DNA of 64,000 nucleotides from Micrococcales bacterium (GTDB lineage Bacteria > Actinomycetota > Actinomycetes > Actinomycetales > Cellulomonadaceae): positions 26,122 through 90,121 of the forward strand of contig WQWY01000009.1 in assembly GCA_009785115.1 (NCBI GenBank), written 5' to 3'. Position 1 is the stretch's first letter; the number at the start of each line of letters is the position of its first letter. Under the pieces are notes generated by a model. That model was not told the origin of the DNA. It saw only the letters and a program-made list of their open reading frames with translations, and did no database searches. The position numbers and the translations under genes were made by a program. Below, piece by piece: positions 41,211 to 52,059 of the stretch.

Positions 41211-43064
41211 CTACTCGACGGTGACGGACTTGGCGAGGTTGCGGGGCTGGTCGACGTCCAGGCCCTTGGCGTGGGCGAGCTCGCAGGCGAAGACCTGCAA
41301 CGGGACGACGGTCAGCAGGGGAGCCAGGAGCGTCGGGCACCGGGGCACCCGGAACACCTCGTCGGCGAAGGGCACCACGGCCTCGTCGCCGTCCTCCGCG
41401 ATCACCAGGGTGCGGGCGCCGCGAGCGCGGATCTCCTGGATGTTGGAGACCACCTTGGAGTGCAGCGAGTGGCGACCACGCGGCGAGGGCACCACGACGA
41501 ACACCGGCTGACCCGGCTCGATCAGCGCGATCGGGCCGTGCTTGAGCTCGCCCGCCGCGAACCCCTCGGCATGGATGTAGGCGAGCTCCTTGAGCTTCAG
41601 CGCGCCCTCCATCGCGACCGGGTAGCCCACGTGCCGGCCCAGGAACAGGACCGTCGGGGTGTCGGCCATCCACCGGGCGATCTCCCGCACCCGCTCCGAG
41701 CGGTCCAGCACGGTCTGGAGCTTGTCGGGCATGACCCGCAGCTCGTCGAGCTTGCTGGCGATCTCGTCGGAGAACAGGGTGCCGCGCAGCTGGGCCAGGT
41801 ACAGGCCCACCAGATAAGCAGCGGTGATCTGCGCCAGGAACGCCTTGGTCGACGCCACGGCGACCTCCGGCCCCGCGTGGGTGTACAGCACCGCGTCAGA
41901 CTCGCGCGGGATGGTCGACCCGTGGGTGTTGACGATCGCCAGGGTGGTGCTGCCCTGCTCGCGGGCATGACGCACCGCCATGAGGGTGTCCATCGTCTCC
42001 CCCGACTGGGAGACCGCCACGACCAGCGTCCGCTCGTCCACGACCGGGTCGCGGTAGCGGAACTCGTGGGCGAGCTCGACCTCGACCGGGATGCGGCACC
42101 AGTGCTCGATCGCGTACTTGGCGACGTGCCCGGCGTAGGCGGCGGTGCCGCAGGCGACGACGACGATCTTGTTCACCGCGCGCAGCACCGACTCCTCGAT
42201 GCGGATCTCGTCGAGCACCAGCTGTCCGTCAGCGTCGGTGCGGCCGAGCAGCGTGTCGGCCACCGCCTTCGGCTCGTCGGCGATCTCCTTGTCCATGAAC
42301 GACCGGAAACCGCCCTTCTCCGCGGCGCTCGCGTCCCAGTCCACGGTGAACGGACGAGCCTGGACGGGCTTCCCGTCGAAGTCGGTCACCCGCACCGAGG
42401 TCGGCGTGATCGTGACGACCTCGTCCTGACCCAGCTCCAAGGCCTGACGGGTGCGGGCGATGAACGCCGCGACGTCCGAGCCGAGGAAGTTCTCGCCCTC
42501 CCCCAGGCCGACCACCAGCGGCGAGTCGTGCCGGGCACCCACCACCGTGTCGGGGTGGTGGGCGTGCACCGCGAGCAGGGTGAACGTGCCGTCCAGACGG
42601 CGCACGACCTGACGCATCGCCGAGGTCAGGTCCCCCGTGGCGTCATAGGCGCGGTCCAGCAGGTGCGCGACGACCTCGGTGTCGGTCTCGGAAGCGAACT
42701 CCACGCCCTCGGCCAGCAGCTCGGCCTTGAGCGTCGCGAAGTTCTCCACGATCCCGTTGTGGATCACGGCCGTCCTGCCCGACCGGTGCGGGTGCGCGTT
42801 GGTGTCGTTCGGTGCCCCGTGCGTGGCCCACCGCGTGTGCCCGATCGCCGCGGTCCCCAGGCCGAGCGGGGCGGCCTCGAGCGCCTCCACCAGGTTCGCC
42901 AGCTTGCCGGCCTTCTTGGTCGACTCCAGGCCCTCGGGCGTGACGACGACGACCCCGGCCGAGTCGTACCCCCGGTACTCCAGCCGGCGCAGCCCCTCGA
43001 TGACGACCTCGAGAGGACGTCCGCTGGCGGGAGGGCTGCCGACGTATCCCACGATGCCGCACAT
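41211..43064 (-). CDS. glmS: Glutamine-fructose-6-phosphate aminotransferase (isomerizing)
   Basis: 617 residues. It makes glucosamine-6-phosphate, the first step to UDP-GlcNAc. The glutaminase domain starts with MCGIVGYVG, where Cys after the initiator Met is the nucleophile; the two SIS domains contain [27 protein letters not shown] and [11 protein letters not shown], and the C-terminus is AKSVTVE. The ATG at 43064 is fixed by the need to expose that Cys. No glmS ribozyme was looked for beyond eye inspection and none was seen. glmM follows in the pathway at 45691. Confidence 0.97.
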   Translation of the reverse strand: MCGIVGYVGSPPASGRPLEVVIEGLRRLEYRGYDSAGVVVVTPEGLESTKKAGKLANLVEALEAAPLGLGTAAIGHTRWATHGAPNDTNAHPHRSGRTAVIHNGIVENFATLKAELLAEGVEFASETDTEVVAHLLDRAYDATGDLTSAMRQVVRRLDGTFTLLAVHAHHPDTVVGARHDSPLVVGLGEGENFLGSDVAAFIARTRQALELGQDEVVTITPTSVRVTDFDGKPVQARPFTVDWDASAAEKGGFRSFMDKEIADEPKAVADTLLGRTDADGQLVLDEIRIEESVLRAVNKIVVVACGTAAYAGHVAKYAIEHWCRIPVEVELAHEFRYRDPVVDERTLVVAVSQSGETMDTLMAVRHAREQGSTTLAIVNTHGSTIPRESDAVLYTHAGPEVAVASTKAFLAQITAAYLVGLYLAQLRGTLFSDEIASKLDELRVMPDKLQTVLDRSERVREIARWMADTPTVLFLGRHVGYPVAMEGALKLKELAYIHAEGFAAGELKHGPIALIEPGQPVFVVVPSPRGRHSLHSKVVSNIQEIRARGARTLVIAEDGDEAVVPFADEVFRVPRCPTLLAPLLTVVPLQVFACELAHAKGLDVDQPRNLAKSVTVE

Positions 43065-43175
43065 GCCGCCCATCGTACGGCTCCGCACCCGCACCCCGTG
43101 ATGCGTGCGAGCCGACAGGGTGACGCGCACGCGACGGGGACCGCCGCCGGGCTCGCGTCCGGCAGAATTCGCTCC

Positions 43176-44117
43176 GTGTCCGCCCCGATACCGTCCACCC
43201 CGTACGTCGACCTGGACCGGGCAGCCTGGGCGAGGTTGTCCTCGTCCACGCCGCTGCCGCTGACGGCCGACGACGTGCGCCGCCTGCGCGGCATCGGTGA
43301 CCCGGTCGACCTGAGCGAGGTGGACGCGGTGTACCGGCCGCTGTCGCGTCTGCTGGACCTGTACATCGGGGCGACCCGCGGGCTGCACGCCGCGAGTGCC
43401 GCCTTCCTGCGCGAGAGCACCCCGCGCACGCCGTTCGTCATCGGTGTCGCGGGGTCGGTCGCTGTCGGCAAGTCCACCGTCGCCCGGCTGCTGCGCGAGC
43501 TGATCGCCCGCTGGCCAGACACCCCCAAGGTCGCCCTGGTCACCACCGACGGTTTCCTCTACCCCAACGCCGAGCTGACCCGCCGTGGGCTCATGGGCCG
43601 CAAAGGGTTCCCCGAGTCGTACGACCGTCGTGCGCTGCTGCGCTTCGTCTCCCAGGTCAAGGCCGGGGTGCCCGAGGTGCGCGCACCGGTGTACGACCAC
43701 GCGAGGTACGACATCGTGCCTGGTGAGCAGGTCGTGGTCCGCTCCCCCGACGTGCTGATCGTCGAGGGCCTCAACGTGCTCCAGCCCGCGCGCAGCACGG
43801 CCAGGTCCAACATCGCTGTCAGCGACTTCTTCGACGTCTCGATCTATGTCGACGCGCGGGCCGCCGACGTGCGCCGCTGGTACATCGAACGCTTCCTGGC
43901 GATGCGTCGTACCGCGTTCTCCGAGCCCGGGGCCTACTTCGGCCGCTATGCCGGGCTGACCGACGACGAGGCGGTCGGGGTGGCCGGTCAGATCTGGGAC
44001 GACATCAACGCCCCGAACCTGGTGGAGAACATCCAGCCCACCCGAGGCCGCGCCACCCTGGTGCTGCGCAAGGACTCCGACCACCGCATCCAGCAGATCC
44101 GCCTGCGCAAGCTCTAG
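43176..44117 (+). CDS. coaA: Pantothenate kinase type I
   Basis: 313 residues; the first step of CoA synthesis. The P-loop [17 protein letters not shown] (about 89-105), [30 protein letters not shown] and [13 protein letters not shown] are those of bacterial type I CoaA. The GTG at 43176 gives the usual N-terminus [12 protein letters not shown]. No strong ribosome-binding site precedes it; a CAGAAT 7 nt upstream could be a -10 of a leaderless mRNA. It is divergent from glmS and convergent with the DedA gene. Confidence 0.96.
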   Translation: MSAPIPSTPYVDLDRAAWARLSSSTPLPLTADDVRRLRGIGDPVDLSEVDAVYRPLSRLLDLYIGATRGLHAASAAFLRESTPRTPFVIGVAGSVAVGKSTVARLLRELIARWPDTPKVALVTTDGFLYPNAELTRRGLMGRKGFPESYDRRALLRFVSQVKAGVPEVRAPVYDHARYDIVPGEQVVVRSPDVLIVEGLNVLQPARSTARSNIAVSDFFDVSIYVDARAADVRRWYIERFLAMRRTAFSEPGAYFGRYAGLTDDEAVGVAGQIWDDINAPNLVENIQPTRGRATLVLRKDSDHRIQQIRLRKL

Positions 44118-44132
44118 CGGACCCTCGAGCGC

Positions 44133-44834
44133 TCAGCCGGGCGGTCTCGCGAGCCCAGGCTCGTCGTCCGGTCGTGAGGACGAGACCTCGAGCCGTTCCA
44201 CGCCTTGCTCATCGCCGTCGGCCGGCTCGTGGCCGTCGGCCGAGGGGCGGCGCAAGGCTGTGATGCGCTGGATCACCTGGTCGACCCCCAGGCCCAGGAT
44301 CAAGCCGCCGGCGACGCCGACAGCCACGGCCAGCAGCGGTTCCTCGCCGAGCGTCTTCCCGGCCACGATGCCGATCACCGCGGAGTACGACACCCACATG
44401 ATCGAGGAGACGAGGTCGATCGCCATGAACCTGCGACGTGGGTACCGCAGCGCCCCGGCACTCATGTTCACCGCGACCCGGGCTATCGGGACGAAACGGG
44501 CTCCGAGGAGGAAGGCCGCGCCCCGGTGACGCAGCGCGTTCTCGGCCCAGTCGAGCACCGCCTGCCTGCGAGGCCCGGCGAACAGGCGCATCGACCGGAC
44601 GTCGACGAACCTCCCGATCTGATAGGCGATCTGGTCCCCGAGGAAAGCGCCGGCCGCGGCCACGGCCAAGATCGCGACGAGGTGAGGGTGACCGGTCGAG
44701 GCCGCGAGCGCCGCCAGGGCGATCACCAGCGACTCGCTGGGGATCGGGGGGAAGAGGCTGTCACCGACGGCGAAGACGAACATGACCAGGTAGACCCGCG
44801 ACGAGCCCTCGAACCCCTCGGCCCACAGGTCCAT
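44133..44834 (-). CDS. DedA family membrane protein
   Basis: About 233 residues. Several membrane segments and the DedA block: FPPIPSESLVIALAALAAS, GAFLGDQIAYQIGRF, ENALRHRGAAFLLGARFVPIARVAVNMSAGAL. DedA proteins are thought to flip polyprenyl phosphate or phospholipids. The C-terminal 45 residues are a polar tail. A GTG at 44843 is an alternative start. Confidence 0.9.
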   Translation of the reverse strand: MDLWAEGFEGSSRVYLVMFVFAVGDSLFPPIPSESLVIALAALAASTGHPHLVAILAVAAAGAFLGDQIAYQIGRFVDVRSMRLFAGPRRQAVLDWAENALRHRGAAFLLGARFVPIARVAVNMSAGALRYPRRRFMAIDLVSSIMWVSYSAVIGIVAGKTLGEEPLLAVAVGVAGGLILGLGVDQVIQRITALRRPSADGHEPADGDEQGVERLEVSSSRPDDEPGLARPPG

Positions 44835-44930
44835 CTGCCCCACCGCCCCCGGTCTTCTCGTCCGCCGCCCGAAGGCACCCCTGCCACGGTACGCGAGACG
44901 CCCCCGCTCGGTGCCCCGTCCCAGGGCGAA

Positions 44931-45662
44931 TCACGGACGAGCGTAGACCTCCACGAACCTGCGCAGCACCGGGGGCAGGGTCACGACCCCGGCCCGGGCC
45001 GCCATGGCCAGCAGGTCGTCGAGCTCGTCAGGAGCGAAGTATCCGTACTCGGCGTAGGTGCGCATCCGCAGCTCCAGCCCGGCGAGGTCCAGCTCGGGGT
45101 GGAACTGGGTGGCGTAGGCCCGCCCGACCCGGAACGCCTGGACCGGGGCCGGGCCAGAGGTCGCCAGCAGCACCGCTCCGGGCGGCAGCCGCGTGATCGC
45201 CTCCTTGTGCCCGGTGAAGGCCACGAAACCGTCCGCCAGGTCCGCGAACACCGGGTCAGCGGCACCCTCTGGCGTCACCCGCACCGAGACGCCGGACACC
45301 GCCTCCCCGTAGGTGGTGTCGACCACGGCGCCGGTGCGACGACCGAGCGTGCCGATGCCGTAGCAGCAGCCCATGAAGGGGATGTCGTCGGCGAGCACCT
45401 GGCCCAGCAACCGGTCGAGGTCAGCCTCGACCCGCAGCTGTTGTCCCGACTTCGACTCAGGAGGGTCGGAGACGCAGAACGGCCCGCCACCCAGCAGCAC
45501 CCCGGAATAAGCAGCGAGGTCCACCTCGCCCAGCGGTTCGACGTCCAGACGCCGACGGTGCAGCTGGGTCTCGGTCAGCCTCGTCGCCCGCAGCATCGCG
45601 GCGTACTCGTCGTCGGCGGCGGCGTCCTCTGGCCGGACGCCGAGAAACAGGAACGGTCTCAC
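44931..45662 (-). CDS. Class I glutamine amidotransferase, stand-alone
   Basis: 243 residues of GATase1 fold with nucleophile C100 in MGCCYGIG, TGHKEA and the catalytic His/Glu in YATQFHPELD. LLGGGPFCVSD at 56-66 forms the oxyanion side. No synthetase domain is attached, so it is like the GMP synthase-type amidotransferases of unknown partner (YfeJ-like); the substrate may be a gamma-glutamyl compound. It follows glmM by 28 nt on the same strand and may be in its operon. Confidence 0.85.
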   Translation of the reverse strand: MRPFLFLGVRPEDAAADDEYAAMLRATRLTETQLHRRRLDVEPLGEVDLAAYSGVLLGGGPFCVSDPPESKSGQQLRVEADLDRLLGQVLADDIPFMGCCYGIGTLGRRTGAVVDTTYGEAVSGVSVRVTPEGAADPVFADLADGFVAFTGHKEAITRLPPGAVLLATSGPAPVQAFRVGRAYATQFHPELDLAGLELRMRTYAEYGYFAPDELDDLLAMAARAGVVTLPPVLRRFVEVYARP

Positions 45663-45690
45663 AGCAGGATGATCGGCGAGCTGGCGAGGC

Positions 45691-47040
45691 TCACAAGGAG
45701 AGGCGCTCGCGCACCACGTCGGCCAGCTCGTGGGCCACCCGGTCCGCGTCGGTCTGGGTGCCGGCCTCCACCATGACCCGCACCAGCGGCTCGGTGCCCG
45801 ACGAGCGCAGCAGCACGCGTCCGGTGGCGCCCAGCTCGTCCGTCGCCCTGTCCACGGCCTCGACGAGCACCGGGTCGGTCTTCACCCCGGCCCTGTCCAC
45901 GCCCGAGACGTTGACCAGCGTCTGCGGCAGCCGCCGCACGACCGAGGCCAGGCTGGTCAGGGCACGGCTGGTGGACGCGACCCTCGAGGCCAGCTGGAGC
46001 GCGGTCAGCACCCCGTCACCGGTGGTGGAGTGCTTGGCGAAGATGATGTGCCCCGACTGCTCGCCTCCCAGGACGTAGCCACCGGTCCGCATCGCCTCCA
46101 GCACGTAGCGGTCGCCCACCGCGGTGTCGACGTAGGAGATCCCGGCCTCGGCCAGCGCCAGGCGCAGCCCGAGGTTGCTCATCACGGTGATGACGAGGGT
46201 GTTCTTGTCCAGCTCGCCGCGCTCGTGCATCGCCATCGCGAGCATGCCCATGATCTGGTCGCCGTCGACCACGACGCCGCGGTGGTCCACGGCGATGCAA
46301 CGGTCGGCGTCACCGTCGAACGCGACCCCCAGGTCGGCGCCGGCGGCCACGGTGGTCACCTGGAGCTGCTCGGGGTGGGTCGACCCGCACTTCTCGTTGA
46401 TGTTGCGCCCGTCGGGCGAGGCGTTGATGACCACGACGTCGGCCCCGGCCTCGCGCAGCGCCTCCGGGCCGACCTCGCTGGCCGCGCCGTTGGCGCAGTC
46501 CACAGCGATCCGCAGGCCGTCCAGCGGGTAGGGGATCGTGTCGACCAGGTGCTCGATGTACTGGGCACCTGCTCGGCCGGTGTCAGTCTTGATGCGGCCC
46601 ACGTCCACGCCGACTGGCCGCTCCCACGGTTCGCGCAGGCGCGCCTCGATCGCGGCCTCGAGGTCGTCGTCGAGCTTGTTGCCACCACGGGAGAGGAACT
46701 TGATCCCGTTGTCCGGCATGGGGTTGTGCGAGGCGGACAGCATCACCCCGAGGTCGACACCGATGTGCTTGGTGAGGAAGGCGACCGCCGGGGTGGGAAG
46801 CACGCCGACGTCGATGACGTCGACCCCGGCCGAGGCCAGACCGGCGTTGACAGCCGCCGAGAGGAACTCGCCCGAGGCGCGGGAGTCACGGCCGACCACG
46901 GCACGCGGGCGGTGCCCCTCGAACGCGCCCTGCGTCGCCAGCACGTGCGCGGCGGCGACGGACAGGTCCAGCGCGAGCTCGGCCGTGACGTCGCGGTTGG
47001 CCAGGCCTCGTACTCCGTCTGTCCCGAACAGTGCAGCCAT
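45691..47040 (-). CDS. glmM: Phosphoglucosamine mutase
   Basis: 449 residues; converts GlcN-6-P to GlcN-1-P on the path to UDP-GlcNAc. [11 protein letters not shown] at the N-terminus, the phosphoserine S104 in [14 protein letters not shown], the Mg2+ loop [15 protein letters not shown] and [12 protein letters not shown] identify it. It follows rplM-rpsI, a conserved actinobacterial order, but a terminator hairpin at 47097 separates it from rpsI. Confidence 0.97.
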   Translation of the reverse strand: MAALFGTDGVRGLANRDVTAELALDLSVAAAHVLATQGAFEGHRPRAVVGRDSRASGEFLSAAVNAGLASAGVDVIDVGVLPTPAVAFLTKHIGVDLGVMLSASHNPMPDNGIKFLSRGGNKLDDDLEAAIEARLREPWERPVGVDVGRIKTDTGRAGAQYIEHLVDTIPYPLDGLRIAVDCANGAASEVGPEALREAGADVVVINASPDGRNINEKCGSTHPEQLQVTTVAAGADLGVAFDGDADRCIAVDHRGVVVDGDQIMGMLAMAMHERGELDKNTLVITVMSNLGLRLALAEAGISYVDTAVGDRYVLEAMRTGGYVLGGEQSGHIIFAKHSTTGDGVLTALQLASRVASTSRALTSLASVVRRLPQTLVNVSGVDRAGVKTDPVLVEAVDRATDELGATGRVLLRSSGTEPLVRVMVEAGTQTDADRVAHELADVVRERLSL

Positions 47041-47096
47041 TCACCGACTCCCTCGAGCTCTGGCCGTCGGCCTCGGCTGATGTGTCTACAGCCACG

Positions 47097-47131
47097 CCCG
47101 CTCTCGCCAGCGATGAGCCGGCGAGAGCGGG
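47097..47131 (-). terminator. Terminator after rpsI
   Basis: CCCGCTCTCGCC (47097-47108) pairs exactly with GGCGAGAGCGGG (47120-47131), 13 nt after the rpsI stop. Confidence 0.75.
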
Positions 47132-47144
47132 GCGGGCACGCTTC

Positions 47145-47624
47145 TCAGCGCTTGGAGTACTGAGGAGCCTTCCGGGCCTTCTTCAGGCCCGCCTTCTTGC
47201 GCTCCACCACCCGCGCGTCACGGGTCAGGAAGCCGGCCTTCTTCAAGGCCGGACGGTTGTGCTCGGCGTCGATGGCATTCAGCGCCCGGGCGATGCCCAG
47301 CCGCAGCGCGCCGGCCTGGCCGGAGACACCGCCGCCGGAGATGCGGGCGATGACGTCGAAGCGACCCTCGACGTCCACCACCTTCAGCGGGGAGCCCACC
47401 AGCTGCTGGTGCACCTTGTTCGGGAAGTAGTCCTCCAGGCTGCGGCCGTTGATGGTCCACTGCCCGGAGCCCGGCACCAGCCGGACGCGGGCGATGGCCT
47501 CCTTGCGCCGACCCAGAGCCCGCCCGGGGGCGGTCAGGGACTGGCCACCACTGGTCGGAGCAGCGCTCTCGGAGGTGTAGCTGGTCAGGGTCTCGTCGTC
47601 GATGTCGACCGTGGTCTGTGCCAC
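47145..47624 (-). CDS. rpsI: 30S ribosomal protein S9
   Basis: 159 residues. The conserved core starts at [17 protein letters not shown] and ends with [11 protein letters not shown], whose tail reaches the P-site tRNA. The first 35 residues ([18 protein letters not shown]...) are an acidic, Ser/Thr-rich extension typical of actinobacterial S9. GTG start. It lies 38 nt after rplM in the same operon. Confidence 0.97.
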   Translation of the reverse strand: MAQTTVDIDDETLTSYTSESAAPTSGGQSLTAPGRALGRRKEAIARVRLVPGSGQWTINGRSLEDYFPNKVHQQLVGSPLKVVDVEGRFDVIARISGGGVSGQAGALRLGIARALNAIDAEHNRPALKKAGFLTRDARVVERKKAGLKKARKAPQYSKR

Positions 47625-47662
47625 TGGGTTCCTCGTGTTCTCGTCGTTCGTCGCGCCGGCGC

Positions 47663-48112
47663 TCAGGCCTGCTGCGCGACCTGCGTCAGCTCGTAGGGCT
47701 GGGGCCGCTGCGCGGCGTGCGGGTGCTCCGGTCCGGCATACACCTTGAGCTTCTTCAGCTGCTGACGACCCAGCGTGGTCTTCGGCAGCATCCCGGCGAT
47801 CGCCTTCTCGACGACCCGGGTGGGGTGGCGCTCCAGCACCTCCCCGATCGGGGTCGCTCGCAGGCCGCCCGGGTAGCCGGAGTGCCGGTAGGCGAGCTTG
47901 GTCTGCAGCTTGGTGCCGGTCAGGGCGATCTTCTCCGCGTTGACGACGATGACGAAGTCACCGGTGTCGACGTGGCGGGCGAAGCTCGCCTTGTGCTTGC
48001 CACGCAGCAGCGTGGCGGCCTGGCTGGCCAGCCGGCCCAGGACGACATCGGTTGCATCGATGACGTACCAGGTCCGCTCGACCTCGCCCGGCTTCGGGGT
48101 GTACGTGCGCAC
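47663..48112 (-). CDS. rplM: 50S ribosomal protein L13
   Basis: 149 residues starting [20 protein letters not shown], with [17 protein letters not shown] and [23 protein letters not shown]. The GTG at 48112 is the standard actinobacterial start; a longer frame upstream is not family-like. GAAGG lies upstream. First gene of rplM-rpsI; a leader of about 260 nt separates it from the divergent DUF5709 gene. Confidence 0.97.
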   Translation of the reverse strand: MRTYTPKPGEVERTWYVIDATDVVLGRLASQAATLLRGKHKASFARHVDTGDFVIVVNAEKIALTGTKLQTKLAYRHSGYPGGLRATPIGEVLERHPTRVVEKAIAGMLPKTTLGRQQLKKLKVYAGPEHPHAAQRPQPYELTQVAQQA

Positions 48113-48375
48113 GTTCGTAGCCTTCTCGTTCGCGTGGTGGCCGACGGTGCACCACGAGCACACCTGTCGGTACGGCGCCGGTGCGTCCACGGCCCGGGAG
48201 TGGGACACCAGGACCTCTAGCGGCGCACGGTGGTGAGAAGCCACCAGCGCACGCTCGGACGCACGACTGAGGACTAAGGGTACCGGGCCAGGCCTGCGAG
48301 AGCAAAGGCGGCCAGCCGGGTGCCGACCGGACCCCCAGGCTGGCGCGTCCCCGCACCAGGTGACACCGTGGAGAC

Positions 48376-48813
48376 ATGGCAGAGACGCCCGGCACCAGCC
48401 CCGACCCCGAGCTCGGTTCCGAGGGTGACAGCGACCAGCTCACCCGTGAGGACACCCTGGTCGAGCGCGGGGTGGACGACCTGCTCGACGAGGGCTACAG
48501 CCCTCCCGAGCGCGAGCGCACCAACCACTGGGGCGAGACCGCCTGGGAAGAGGTGCACGGCGAGCCCATGGCCCAGCGCCTGGCCGAGGAGGAGCCGGAG
48601 GTCTGGGAGGCAGACCCGCGACCAGACCCCGCGCGGCAGCCCGACCGCGCGGGGCGGCTCGTCATGGACACCGACGCCGTCGAGGCGGGCGTCAACGACC
48701 AGTTCGCCACCGACGTCGGCCCCGCGGGAGGAGCCGCGTCAGCCGAGGAGGCGGCGGTCCACCTGATCGACGAGGACGGGCTCGACGGGCGCTTCGACAG
48801 CGACCCGTACTGA
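48376..48813 (+). CDS. DUF5709 family protein
   Basis: 145 residues, very acidic, no membrane segment. The sequence [33 protein letters not shown]...[11 protein letters not shown]...RAGRLV and [11 protein letters not shown] is the actinobacterial DUF5709 pattern; its function is unknown. It is a single gene convergent with truA and divergent from rplM. Confidence 0.85.
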   Translation: MAETPGTSPDPELGSEGDSDQLTREDTLVERGVDDLLDEGYSPPERERTNHWGETAWEEVHGEPMAQRLAEEEPEVWEADPRPDPARQPDRAGRLVMDTDAVEAGVNDQFATDVGPAGGAASAEEAAVHLIDEDGLDGRFDSDPY

Positions 48814-48842
48814 GGCGACCGGTCACCGAGCCAGACCGGCGC

Positions 48843-49703
48843 TCACGCGGGCGGCACGACCCTGCGCGCCCTGGTCGTCTCGGCCCGCACCGCGAGCTCG
48901 TCGTCGGGCGGGTACACCACCTGCTCCAGCGTCAGCCCGTGGGCCGGCACGACCGTCGAGGCCCGGCGCCGCTCGGCGAGCACCTCGGCCGGCCAGGAGG
49001 GGTCGCGCCGCCCCTCGCCCACCGCCAGGCACGCCCCGACCAGCGACCGCACCATGGAGTGGCAGAAGGCGTCGGCCTCGACGTCAGCGACGAGCAAGCC
49101 CTCGTCGGGGCCGCCCTCAGGACGACGCCAGTCGAAGCGGAGCAGGGTGCGCACGGTGGTAGCGTCAGGGCGGGCACGGCAGTAGGCGGCGAAGTCGTGC
49201 AGCCCGACCAGCGTGCGCGCCGCCTCGGCCATCGCGCCGAGGTCGAGCCGCTGACGGTGCCACAGCACGAAGGCGCGGGCCAGCGGGTCACGACGGGTGC
49301 TGGTGTCGCAGACTCGGTAGGCGTAGCGACGCGACAGCGCCGAGAAGCGTGCGTCGAACCCCGCGGGCGCCAGGCGGGCGGCGCGCACCACGAGATCACC
49401 GGGCAGCACCCCGGCCAGCCTGCGCACCAGCACCGTCGTCGCGTCAGCCCCGTCCCGGGCACGCAGCGCACCCAGGCGGTCGGTCTCGACGTCCAGGTGG
49501 ACCACCTGACCGCGAGCGTGCACACCCGCGTCGGTGCGCCCGGCCACCACCAGGTGCGGCAGATCGCTCGACCGCAGCACCGTGGCCAGACCGTCCTCGA
49601 GGACGCCCTGCACGGTGCGGAGGCCAGGCTGACGCGCCCACCCGGAGAACCCCGTCCCGTCATAGGCCAGGTCCAGCCGCACCCGCACCGCCTGACCGTC
49701 CAC
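48843..49703 (-). CDS. truA: tRNA pseudouridine(38-40) synthase TruA
   Basis: 286 residues. The catalytic Asp lies in VAGRTDAGVHARGQVVHLD; LDLAYDGTGFSGWARQPGLRTVQGVLE and FCHSMVRSLVGACLAVGEGRR are family blocks. It isomerises U38-40 in the anticodon stem. GTG start. It often follows rplQ in actinobacteria; here two plus-strand genes lie between. Confidence 0.95.
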   Translation of the reverse strand: MDGQAVRVRLDLAYDGTGFSGWARQPGLRTVQGVLEDGLATVLRSSDLPHLVVAGRTDAGVHARGQVVHLDVETDRLGALRARDGADATTVLVRRLAGVLPGDLVVRAARLAPAGFDARFSALSRRYAYRVCDTSTRRDPLARAFVLWHRQRLDLGAMAEAARTLVGLHDFAAYCRARPDATTVRTLLRFDWRRPEGGPDEGLLVADVEADAFCHSMVRSLVGACLAVGEGRRDPSWPAEVLAERRRASTVVPAHGLTLEQVVYPPDDELAVRAETTRARRVVPPA

Positions 49704-49807
49704 GGCCCCACGGTAGTCCAGCGCCGCTCACCCTGGACCGAGACGATCACCCCGGGCTCGAGGGCGGGGTGGGTGGCACCCGTCCGCGCGATCTCTTAGG
49801 TTGAGGT

Positions 49808-50569
49808 GTGACGTCCGACCTGTTCACGCTCGTCGTCGACTGCGGCGGCAGCGGCATCAAGGCCTCGGTGCTGGACCTGTCCGGGACCTCGCACGCCTCG
49901 GTGGTGCGCGTGCCGACGCCCTACCCGCTGCCCCCCGACCGTCTCGCCGAGACCGTGTCCGAGCTGCGCGACCGGCTCCCCGCCGCACAGCGGGCCACGG
50001 TCGGGATGCCCGGGATGATCCGTCGCGGCGTCGTCGTGTCGACCCCGCACTACGTCAACCGCAGCGGGCCGCGCACGGCCGTGGTGCCCGAGCTCGTCGC
50101 CGAGTGGTCCGGCTGCGACGTCCGCGCCCTGCTCTCCGAGCGCCTGGGCCTGCCCACGCTCGTGCTCAACGACGCGCAGGTGCACGGCGCCGGCGTGATC
50201 TCGGGTGCTGGGGTCGAGCTCGTGCTCACCCTGGGCACGGGCCTGGGCTGGGCGCTGTTCGACGGGGGTCGGGTGGCCCCGCACCTGGAGATGTCGCACG
50301 CCCCGTTCACCAGGGCCACCACCTTCGACTCCTACGTCGGCGAACCCGAACGTGTGCGGCTCGGTGACGGGCTCTGGTCACGCAGGGTGCGACGGGTCGT
50401 GGAGCACCTGCGCCCGGTCGTGATGTGGGACCGCCTCTACCTGGGGGGCGGGAACGCTCGGCGGGTCAGCGCGGCCGTGCTCGACCGCCTCGGCGACGAC
50501 GTGGTCGTCGTGCCCAACGCGGCGGGGATCGTCGGCGGGGTCCGCGCCTGGAACCTCCAGGGCCCCTGA
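49808..50569 (+). CDS. Polyphosphate glucokinase-like ROK family protein
   Basis: 253 residues. The N-terminal phosphate-1 motif VVDCGGSGIKASVLDLSG, VGMPGMIRRGVV, VLNDAQVHGAGV and LTLGTGLGWALFDGG are ROK/PpgK-like. Length and the Gly-Ser-Gly-Ile-Lys motif fit actinobacterial polyphosphate glucokinases, which phosphorylate glucose with polyphosphate or ATP. The sequence is divergent from typical PpgK in the middle, so substrate use is uncertain. GTG at 49808. Confidence 0.75.
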   Translation: MTSDLFTLVVDCGGSGIKASVLDLSGTSHASVVRVPTPYPLPPDRLAETVSELRDRLPAAQRATVGMPGMIRRGVVVSTPHYVNRSGPRTAVVPELVAEWSGCDVRALLSERLGLPTLVLNDAQVHGAGVISGAGVELVLTLGTGLGWALFDGGRVAPHLEMSHAPFTRATTFDSYVGEPERVRLGDGLWSRRVRRVVEHLRPVVMWDRLYLGGGNARRVSAAVLDRLGDDVVVVPNAAGIVGGVRAWNLQGP

Positions 50570-50686
50570 CGCCACCGGCCTGGGCGCACGGCCGGGCGAG
50601 CGCGCCGGGCGTGTCGCGAGAGCTCCTGCTTCCTTCGTCCGGGTGACGCTCGGCCCAGACGCGCGACCGGTCTGCCCGGTTCGTCC

Positions 50687-50692
50687 TACTCT
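50687..50692 (+). promoter_or_regulatory. Candidate -10 element of a leaderless gene
   Basis: TACTCT lies 6 nt before the GTG at 50699, and no ribosome-binding site is present. Confidence 0.4.
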
Positions 50693-50698
50693 TCCCCT

Positions 50699-51328
50699 GT
50701 GTCCATCTTCGACCGGTTCGTGCCGACCCCGCGCCTCGTCGCGCGGCTGGTCGCTGACCGGAGGCTGCCCGGGGTGCCGGCGAGCGACGGACCTGGGGAC
50801 CTCCTCGCCCCTGGTCTTCGCCAGGTCGCCGTGCTCGCGGGCGACACGGGCGTCAGCGCACCGGTCGACCCCGCCGCCCACGGCGGCGAGGAGAGGTGCG
50901 TGCGCGCCGCGCTCGACGGTCTGCGGGCGCTGCCCCGGCCTCGCCACCAGACCCTGACCGCCGGGCGGGCCGAGGTCGAGACGTTCGTCTCCGAGGACGT
51001 GTTCGGTGCGTCGCGCCTGCTCATGCTGGACGAGCTCATGGCCGAGACCATGCTGGTCGAGCGCCCGTCTCACGGGATGCTGGTCATCGTGCCGAACCGG
51101 CACATGCTCGGGGTGCACGTCCTGGAGTCTGTGCTGGCGATACCGTCCGCGTTGCGCCTGCTCGGCGATCTCGCCCTCGCGGAGCACCGCATCGCCGGGC
51201 CTCTCAGCCCGTGGGTCTACTTCCGCTCCCCCGACAAGCGCCTGTCGCTGCTCGCCTCGCCTGACGGCCAGCCCACCCTGGGCCCCGACTTCGACGCCGC
51301 GCTGCGCGACCTGACCTCCACCGACTGA
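50699..51328 (+). CDS. Conserved-looking hypothetical protein
   Basis: 209 residues, soluble, not firmly recognised. The middle (FVSEDVFGASRLLMLDELMAET...SHGMLVIVPNRHMLGVHVL) is well structured and somewhat DUF1444-like, but this link is weak. Codon use matches the core genome, so it is a real gene. It runs convergently toward rplQ, with a shared terminator at 51438. Probably leaderless. Confidence 0.65.
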   Translation: MSIFDRFVPTPRLVARLVADRRLPGVPASDGPGDLLAPGLRQVAVLAGDTGVSAPVDPAAHGGEERCVRAALDGLRALPRPRHQTLTAGRAEVETFVSEDVFGASRLLMLDELMAETMLVERPSHGMLVIVPNRHMLGVHVLESVLAIPSALRLLGDLALAEHRIAGPLSPWVYFRSPDKRLSLLASPDGQPTLGPDFDAALRDLTSTD

Positions 51329-51437
51329 CCCGGACGGCTCCACCCCCTCCCTCGGGCACGGCTCAGCCATGTCCTCCCCCGACCTCGTCGTGCCGTCAGA
51401 GGAGTCCGTGCTGTCGCAAGAGCCTCGGAGACGACGA

Positions 51438-51472
51438 GACGGGGCCGCACCTACGAGAGGTACGGCCCCGTC
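51438..51472. terminator. Terminator at the end of the rpoA-rplQ operon
   Basis: GACGGGGCCG (51438-51447) pairs with CGGCCCCGTC (51463-51472), with an inner ACCT/AGGT stem. It lies 13 nt beyond the rplQ stop and can also stop the convergent 50699 gene. Confidence 0.8.
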
Positions 51473-51484
51473 AGGGGTGTCGCG

Positions 51485-52027
51485 TCAGGCCTTCTCGGCC
51501 TCGTCGGCGGCAGCCTCGTCGGCCTTGGCCTCCGGCTCGGCGGGGGCCTCGTCGGCAGCGGGAACCTCAGGGGCCTCGTCGGCCACAGGGGTCTCCTCGA
51601 CGGGGGCGCTGGCAACGGCTCGCTTCGCGGCCTTCGTCGCCTCGCGCACCACGGCCTGCTTGGGCGAGACCGGCTCGAGCACCAGCTCGATGACCGCCAT
51701 CGGGGCGTTGTCGCCCTTGCGCGGGCCGACCTTGGTGATCCGGGTGTACCCGCCGTGGCGCTCGGCCATGGCGGGAGCGATCTCGGTGAAGAGCTCGTGC
51801 ACCACGGACTTGTCTCGGATGACGGTCATCACCCGACGCCGAGAGTGCAGGTCACCCCGCTTGGCGAAGGTGACCATCCGCTCGGCCAGCGGACGCACCC
51901 GCCGGGCCTTGGTCTCGGTGGTGGTGATGGCACGGTGCTCGAAGAGCTGCGTGGCGAGGTTGGCGAGGATCGCGCGCTCGTGCGCCGGTCCCCCGCCGAG
52001 CCGTGGACCCTTGGTGGGCTTGGGCAT
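51485..52027 (-). CDS. rplQ: 50S ribosomal protein L17
   Basis: 180 residues: a normal L17 core ([21 protein letters not shown]...VIELV) followed by a 60-residue acidic Ala/Glu/Asp/Pro-rich tail (from about 120), absent from short L17 forms but seen in several actinobacteria. Last gene of the rpsM-rpsK-rpoA-rplQ group. Confidence 0.97.
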   Translation of the reverse strand: MPKPTKGPRLGGGPAHERAILANLATQLFEHRAITTTETKARRVRPLAERMVTFAKRGDLHSRRRVMTVIRDKSVVHELFTEIAPAMAERHGGYTRITKVGPRKGDNAPMAVIELVLEPVSPKQAVVREATKAAKRAVASAPVEETPVADEAPEVPAADEAPAEPEAKADEAAADEAEKA

Positions 52028-52059
52028 CGTCGTCTCACTCCTTGGAAAGTGTCAGAAGA

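Noticed and set aside
41127..43175. Long plus-strand extension upstream of coaA
   Set aside because: The coaA family start is at 43176; the upstream part is the antisense of glmS.
41211..43175. glmS ribozyme or other leader RNA before glmS
   Set aside because: The gap to the divergent coaA is only about 110 bp and shows no ribozyme-like pairing; the element is typical of Firmicutes.
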